From Paludibacteraceae bacterium (GTDB lineage Bacteria; Bacteroidota; Bacteroidia; Bacteroidales; Paludibacteraceae), in the NCBI GenBank assembly GCA_017417025.1, contig JAFPZY010000028.1, positions 1 to 64,000 on the forward strand: a stretch of DNA of 64,000 bases, in the 5' to 3' direction. The notes under the pieces were generated by a model. The model had not been told where the DNA came from. It ran no database searches and saw nothing but the letters and a program-made list of their open reading frames with translations. The translations under genes were made by a program, and so were the position numbers. The stretch's first letter is position 1. The number at the start of each line of letters is the position of its first letter. Positions 60,601 through 64,000 of this stretch are shown here, one piece after another.

Positions 60601-60715
60601 GGGGAGCCTGAAAGCGACCGGCAAAGCAGCATTCATGCAAGAAATGATAGAAAACGGCGGCAGCAACAACGGAAGACCGCGCACCCCGCCTGCAGGACCG
60701 CCCCCAGGGATGTAA
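57662..60715 (+). CDS. TonB-dependent outer-membrane protein (OMP_b-brl_3 type)
   Basis: A 1017-residue outer-membrane barrel. A signal peptide (about 1-22, MKTKTLITLLLTTALMADIA) is followed by hexapeptide repeats close to A-x-G-E-E-Y at about 33-58. A CarboxypepD_reg-like domain spans 59-140 (YTLRGKVLQATDGAPVEMAT). A plug-like region is seen at about 150-280 (TIEYNTAAYKVQDGAMVEDL, KMNGVEVDKEGKVTVNGETI and IDGKKFFGSD). The rest is a large barrel of Tyr-rich strands. The C-terminus is Pro/Gly-rich (RPRTPPAGPPPGM), usual in this subfamily rather than an aromatic end. It is not a SusC: no SusD follows. The substrate is unknown. Confidence 0.9.
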   Translation: MKTKTLITLLLTTALMADIATAGEHNTAGKAYTATGEEYAAREGYAAEEEYAAGEEYTLRGKVLQATDGAPVEMATVRLFRYEQKDGRTDSVLVKGGQTDMNGGYVLEKVAAGSYGIVVSSIGFIQEKITVRVPGKKNETSVQVKAISLKEDVQALATVDVKGSAAEMTVKGDTIEYNTAAYKVQDGAMVEDLLKKMNGVEVDKEGKVTVNGETITAVRIDGKKFFGSDVQSATKNIPAEMIDKIQVVDEKSDMAKLTGFEDDETERIINLSLKKDRKKGVFGNYAGGIGADLVTDNGKWFDYGNKEFGATAGERTKHFFGNDFRYNANLFTNILLGESQTTILGSANNTNSIRSGRGRGSFGVQNQGITWGENIGVNTNIDLTKKLVRPRVSASLLLGGDGQFGHSYNDSRSLSEKESYSNGVTYHNTDSASKQSKLWDAKVRLELEYQIDTLNKLILKPTVSYTDNSYNQYSDYVYRKDTSVVSDGHQTRFSHSGETSATLQAIYSHKFMKAGRSLSLNGEAGLTDTREEGETYALDRRADTATVDQNTRTKSNALNYSIKASYVEPIYGRNHFLEIAAGMAVRNRQSDKKQYAGQDQSRLDSAYSNSFRNDFYSETMEVNYRWVSQYCDLTAGLRVNPSQTRSRTTYMDTEVTQDTTVSVWNFAPNFNFKYKFGKKEFARIIYRGTTQQPSLSQLEPVRNNSEAMNERVGNLDLNPAFSHTLRFMYSKFDQNTFASVMCGLRGTLTKDALVNNSIYDENGKLYQQTVNAGTVPWNIGGDLMFNVPFAKKMLQLHSRTSLSYNQQAAYILREQKASDIAAMIATGTLTRGAESRTGNLRAQENLSLRFTHDIVDIGLKGDFTYSRTDNNMAAREASNVFEWTVTGDVEFHLPKSWSIAADCGYTDRYGYNLNDVSELILNASVTKSWKNASLKLSCFDLLNNKKNIMQVVGENYVQYRKFNTLPTYAMVTFTYKLNKMGSLKATGKAAFMQEMIENGGSNNGRPRTPPAGPPPGM
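57746..57835 (+). repeat. 18-base coding repeats after the signal peptide
   Basis: Imperfect 18-base units encode A-G-K-A-Y-T, A-T-G-E-E-Y, A-A-R-E-G-Y, A-A-E-E-E-Y and A-A-G-E-E-Y in a row, directly between the signal peptide and the first folded domain. Confidence 0.75.
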
Positions 60716-60793
60716 AAAAACAGGCTTCAGGAGCATAAAAAACATAAGCAAACAAAATTTTTTGCAAAAAAAGACACTTTTCCTGCAAAAACA

Positions 60794-60825
60794 TTTGGCA
60801 AATCGGGAAAAATGTATTATCTTTG
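60794..60825 (+). promoter_or_regulatory. promoter of the rimP-nusA-infB operon
   Basis: TTTG at 60794-60797 and TATCTTTG at 60818-60825, 20 bases apart. The leader to the ATG at 60922 is about 90 bases, and contains GGGGCCGTCCGG and GGGGACAAGCCCC, each able to fold into a small hairpin. Confidence 0.8.
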
Positions 60826-60921
60826 CAGCGGATTTTGAAATCAGGGGGCCGTCCGGTTCCCCGATTTCTTAAATATGCGGGGACAAGCCCCGTGTTTCCA
60901 TGTAAAAAAACGAAGAGAGAA

Positions 60922-61380
60922 ATGATAACCAAAGAACGCATATACGACTTGCTTGCGGAGTACCTGAAAGACACGGACTATGAGGTGGCAGAACTGTCGG
61001 TGTCGCCGTCGAATGACATACTGATAGAGGTGGACAGGCTGCAGGGTGTGGACATGGATTTCTGCGCCGCGCTCAACCACCGCCTGACCGAAGCTCTCGG
61101 CGACGAAGACTATTCGTTAGAAGTGGGCAGCGTGAGCCTGACCGCTCCATTCAAGACGCGGCTGCAGTATGAGAAACACCTCGGACACGCAGTGGAAGTG
61201 CTGACAAAAGAGGGCAAGAAACTGCACGGGCAACTTGTGAGCGTGGACGAAGAGACGTTTGCAGTGGATGTGGAAATGATGGTGGCAGTGGAAGGGAAGA
61301 AACGCAAACAAAAAGAAATACAGACAATTACGTTCAGATACAGGGACGTAAAACATACGAAATACGAAATCAAACTATAA
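60922..61380 (+). CDS. rimP: ribosome maturation factor RimP
   Basis: Cytoplasmic 30S assembly factor, 152 residues. The N-terminal domain has the family pattern ILIEVDRLQGVDMDFCAALN followed by YSLEVGSVSLTAPFKTRLQY, the L-E-V-S-S-P-G-x-D region in altered form. The C-terminal SH3-like domain spans about 95-150. The ATG at 60922 (MITKERIYD) gives the usual length; the frame is open further upstream but runs into the promoter. First gene of the rimP-nusA-infB order. Confidence 0.93.
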   Translation: MITKERIYDLLAEYLKDTDYEVAELSVSPSNDILIEVDRLQGVDMDFCAALNHRLTEALGDEDYSLEVGSVSLTAPFKTRLQYEKHLGHAVEVLTKEGKKLHGQLVSVDEETFAVDVEMMVAVEGKKRKQKEIQTITFRYRDVKHTKYEIKL

Positions 61381-61382
61381 AT

Positions 61383-62639
61383 ATGGCAACAAAACAAACC
61401 GGCTCAATCAACCTGATTGACATCTTTTCAGAGTTCAAAGAACTCAAGAACATCGACCGTCAGACCTTCATGAACGTCCTTGAGGACTCATTCCGCAACG
61501 TGATAGCCAAGATGTACGGCTCGGACTCCAACTACGATGTCATCATCAACCCCGACAAGGGAGATTTGGAGATTTACCGCAACCGCCTTGTGATGGAGGA
61601 CGATGATGTAGCCAATCCGGAGACCCAGATAAGCATCAGCGACGCACGCAAGATAGACGACGAGGCTGAAGTGGGCGAAGAGATAACCGACAAGGTGGAA
61701 TTCTCCTCATTCGGCCGCCGCATGATTCTGAACCTGCGCCAGACCCTCGCTTCGAAGATACTGGAACTGCAGAAAGAGAACATCTACATCCACTATTCGG
61801 AGATGCTCGGACAGGTGGTAAGCGGGGAACTATATCAGGTGTGGAAAAAAGAGATGCTGCTGCTTGACGACGACGGCAACGAACTTTACCTGCCGAAACA
61901 GAACCAGATACCGACCGACTTCTACCGCAAAGGCGACACTGTCCGCGCCGTAGTGGTACAGGTGGACAACAAGAACCAGAACCCGAAAATAATACTGAGC
62001 CGCACCAGTCCTCTGTTCCTGCAGCGTCTGTTCGAGCAGGAGGTGCCCGAAGTCCACGACGGTCTGATAGCAATAAAAAACATAGCCCGCATTCCCGGAG
62101 AGCGCGCCAAAGTGGCAGTAGAGTCGTTTGACGACCGCATTGACCCTGTAGGTGCATGCGTTGGCATCAAAGGAGCACGTATCCACGGCATCGTGCGCGA
62201 ACTGCGCAACGAGAACATAGATGTAATCAACTACACCTCGAACATCAACCTCTATATACAGCGCGCACTCGCCCCCGCGAAGATAAGTTCGATGACCGTG
62301 GACGAGAAAGAAAAGAAAGCCGAAGTTTATCTGAAGCCCGACGAAGTGAGTCTCGCCATAGGCAAGGGCGGCTACAACATCAAGCTGGCAAGCATGCTTA
62401 CCGGCTATCAGATAGACGTTTACCGCGAAATGGACGAGGAAGACACCGAAGATATCTATCTGGACGAGTTCAACGACGAAATCGACCAGTGGATTATTGA
62501 CGCTCTCAAAGCGATAGGTCTTGACACCGCGAAGTCAGTGCTTGCGCTGAGCAAGGACGAGCTGATGAAACGCATTGACCTTGAGGAAGAGACAGTGGAC
62601 GACATTTACCGCATACTGTCTGCGGAGTTTGAAGAATAA
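61383..62639 (+). CDS. nusA: transcription termination/antitermination protein NusA
   Basis: RNA-polymerase-associated elongation factor, 418 residues. The N-terminal polymerase-binding domain is about 1-130 (INLIDIFSEFKELKNIDR). An S1 domain follows at about 135-200, then KH1 with GACVGIKGARIHGIVREL (near 260) and KH2 with EVSLAIGKGGYNIKLASMLT (near 325). It ends with a short acidic tail (EETVDDIYRILSAEFEE) and lacks the second acidic repeat found in E. coli NusA. It starts two bases after rimP ends. Confidence 0.96.
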   Translation: MATKQTGSINLIDIFSEFKELKNIDRQTFMNVLEDSFRNVIAKMYGSDSNYDVIINPDKGDLEIYRNRLVMEDDDVANPETQISISDARKIDDEAEVGEEITDKVEFSSFGRRMILNLRQTLASKILELQKENIYIHYSEMLGQVVSGELYQVWKKEMLLLDDDGNELYLPKQNQIPTDFYRKGDTVRAVVVQVDNKNQNPKIILSRTSPLFLQRLFEQEVPEVHDGLIAIKNIARIPGERAKVAVESFDDRIDPVGACVGIKGARIHGIVRELRNENIDVINYTSNINLYIQRALAPAKISSMTVDEKEKKAEVYLKPDEVSLAIGKGGYNIKLASMLTGYQIDVYREMDEEDTEDIYLDEFNDEIDQWIIDALKAIGLDTAKSVLALSKDELMKRIDLEEETVDDIYRILSAEFEE

Positions 62640-62707
62640 GCCGGCAGGCGGAGTCTCCTCAAGAAGTTAAAGTCAACAAAAACAACCACCTTATATAATC
62701 TCATGTT

Positions 62708-64000
62708 ATGGCAATCAAACTGATAAAAGCTTGTAAGGAACTGAATATAGGCATGGCCACAGTTGTGGATTTCTGCGCCAAGCAGGGTCGTGAAATAGCC
62801 ACCGACCCCAATGTCCGTATTGATGACGACCTTTATATGCTTCTTGTGAAGGAATTCAACAAGGACATGGCAGTCAAGATGGAGGCCGAGCGTCTGGCCC
62901 AGGAGCGTCAGGAACGTGAGATTCCGCAGACGGTGTCAATAGACGAGCCGAAAAAGCCCGAACACATAGAGACCGAGATTCCGCAGCCGAAAGTGGTGGG
63001 GAAAATAGAGCTTGAGGCAGAACGCAAAGCGCGCGAAGAAGCCGAGGCAGAGGCCGCACGCAAAGCCGAAGAAGAGGCACGCCGCAAAGCCGAAGAGGAG
63101 GCTGCGCGCAAAGCCGAAAAAGAACGCCGCGAGGCAGAAGAAGCGGCCGCAAAAGCACGCAAAGAGGCAGAGGCAGAGGCTGCACGCAAAGCCGAAGCAG
63201 CACGCAAAGAAGAGGAAGAAAGGCAAAAAGAGGCTGAAGCCGAAGCCAAAAAGAAACAAGCCAAACAACAACAGCAACAAGCCCCCGCTGCCAACAAGAC
63301 AGAGATATTCACACTACACAAACCGCAACTGGCAGCGCAGCCCAAAGTGGTAGGCAAGATAGACCTGAGCGCCATCAACCAAGCCACCCACCCCACCAAG
63401 AAAACCAAAGAGGAGAAGAAAAAAGAGCGCGAAGAACGCATGCACCAGCAACAGGCCAATGCACAAGGCGGCGAAAAACGCAAACGCGAGCGCATAAAAC
63501 AAAACAAGGTGGATGTGAACGATGCACGCAACCAGAAAGGCAAGCCCAACAAAAATACCAAACGCCCTGTAAAAGTGGAGGTTGATGACGAAGAAGTTCA
63601 GCGTCAGATAAAAGAAACCATAGCCCGTCTGCAAGGACAGAAGGGAAAGACCGCCACTTCGAAACACAAACGCGACCGCCGTCAGCTGGAGCGCGAAAAG
63701 ATGGCCGAAGAGCGCGCCGAACAACAGGCACAATCGACAGTGCTGAAACTCACGGAGTTCGTGACAGTAAACGACCTTGCCGTGATGATGAACGTGCCCG
63801 TGACGAAGATAATAGGCACCTGCATGTCGCTCGGCATGATGGTGAGCATCAACCAGCGTCTGGACGCAGAGACAATCAACATAGTGGCGGAAGAGTTCGG
63901 TTTCTCGACGGAGTTTGTTTCCGCACAAGTGGTTGAGGATATTCACGCTGAGGACGAGAAGTTCACCGAGGAGGACATGGAGGAGCGCTGCCCGATAATA
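62708..64000 (+). CDS. infB: translation initiation factor IF-2, 5' part
   Basis: The first 431 codons of IF-2; the window ends inside the gene. IF2_N region: IKLIKACKELNIGMATVVDF (residues 3-22). A long low-complexity linker rich in Ala, Glu, Lys and Arg (about 100-190, many AARKAEEE-like units) is typical of IF-2 and probably extended and helical. A second IF2_N domain lies at about 340-400 (LTEFVTVNDLAVMMNVPV). The last residues MEERCPII lie just before the expected GTPase P-loop, which is off the right edge. It is 68 bases after nusA. Confidence 0.94.
   Translation, partial: MAIKLIKACKELNIGMATVVDFCAKQGREIATDPNVRIDDDLYMLLVKEFNKDMAVKMEAERLAQERQEREIPQTVSIDEPKKPEHIETEIPQPKVVGKIELEAERKAREEAEAEAARKAEEEARRKAEEEAARKAEKERREAEEAAAKARKEAEAEAARKAEAARKEEEERQKEAEAEAKKKQAKQQQQQAPAANKTEIFTLHKPQLAAQPKVVGKIDLSAINQATHPTKKTKEEKKKEREERMHQQQANAQGGEKRKRERIKQNKVDVNDARNQKGKPNKNTKRPVKVEVDDEEVQRQIKETIARLQGQKGKTATSKHKRDRRQLEREKMAEERAEQQAQSTVLKLTEFVTVNDLAVMMNVPVTKIIGTCMSLGMMVSINQRLDAETINIVAEEFGFSTEFVSAQVVEDIHAEDEKFTEEDMEERCPII

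Noticed and set aside
57662..60715. SusC-type receptor of a polysaccharide utilisation locus
   Set aside because: No SusD partner or glycoside hydrolase follows, and the Pro/Gly-rich C-terminus fits the OMP_b-brl_3 group better.

Overview
The window looks like chromosomal DNA of a Bacteroidales species (Bacteroidota). Evidence: promoters follow the Bacteroidota form (TTTG or a variant, 20 bases, TAnnTTTG) at seven places with identical spacing; Shine-Dalgarno sequences are mostly absent; and the gene families are typical of the order (a DUF5686 outer-membrane protein, OMP_b-brl_3 TonB-dependent protein, a giant protein with a type IX secretion C-terminal domain, LemA plus a TPM protein). I recognised no tRNA, rRNA, CRISPR array or insertion sequence.

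Layout. 1-1077: gene-free, with stem-loops and many short tandem repeats, ending in a promoter and a 12-base repeat array that contains the start codon of the next gene. 1078-9620 (+): TPM-domain protein, LemA, glycyl-tRNA synthetase, a glycosyltransferase, a small EamA-like protein, a DUF5686 protein and an outer-membrane barrel. 9662-12416 (-): EamA transporter and an LtaS-like membrane sulfatase-fold enzyme, with promoters back to back with a small secreted protein at 12551 (+). 13237-18254 (-): argS, an aminopeptidase P, nadC, and a YoeB-type toxin-antitoxin pair at the head of the run. 18437-21322 (+): patatin-like phospholipase, a small basic protein, tyrosyl-tRNA synthetase, then a strong bidirectional terminator.

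21469-46306 (-): a glycan (O-antigen/capsule type) operon of about 25 tightly packed genes, read from one clear promoter at 46337-46368. It opens with two different ABC permeases and one ATPase (Wzm/Wzt type). After that come sugar-modifying enzymes: two DegT-type aminotransferase-fold proteins plus a WecE-type transaminase, an ATP-grasp ligase, SDR enzymes, a WecF-like Fuc4NAc transferase, several GT2 and GT4 transferases, deacetylases and a hexapeptide acetyltransferase. Unusually it carries two separate carrier-protein modules, each with an adenylating ligase, an acyl/peptidyl carrier protein and a GNAT acyltransferase. This suggests the glycan's amino sugars are decorated with two specialised acyl or aminoacyl groups. 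A SIR2-like gene, a G8 tract that could fuse two enzymes, a probable nonsense codon in a GT2 gene, and a composition break inside wzt mark the locus as variable.

46369-57061: a non-coding region with 11- and 22-base tandem repeats, then (-) a small Ig-like lipoprotein and a 3182-residue secreted protein. The large protein has about 30 cadherin-like repeats split into two sets by PCMD-like domains. 57493-60715 (+): TonB-dependent outer-membrane protein. 60794-64000 (+): rimP, nusA and the 5' part of infB, a conserved transcription/translation operon that runs off the end of the window.
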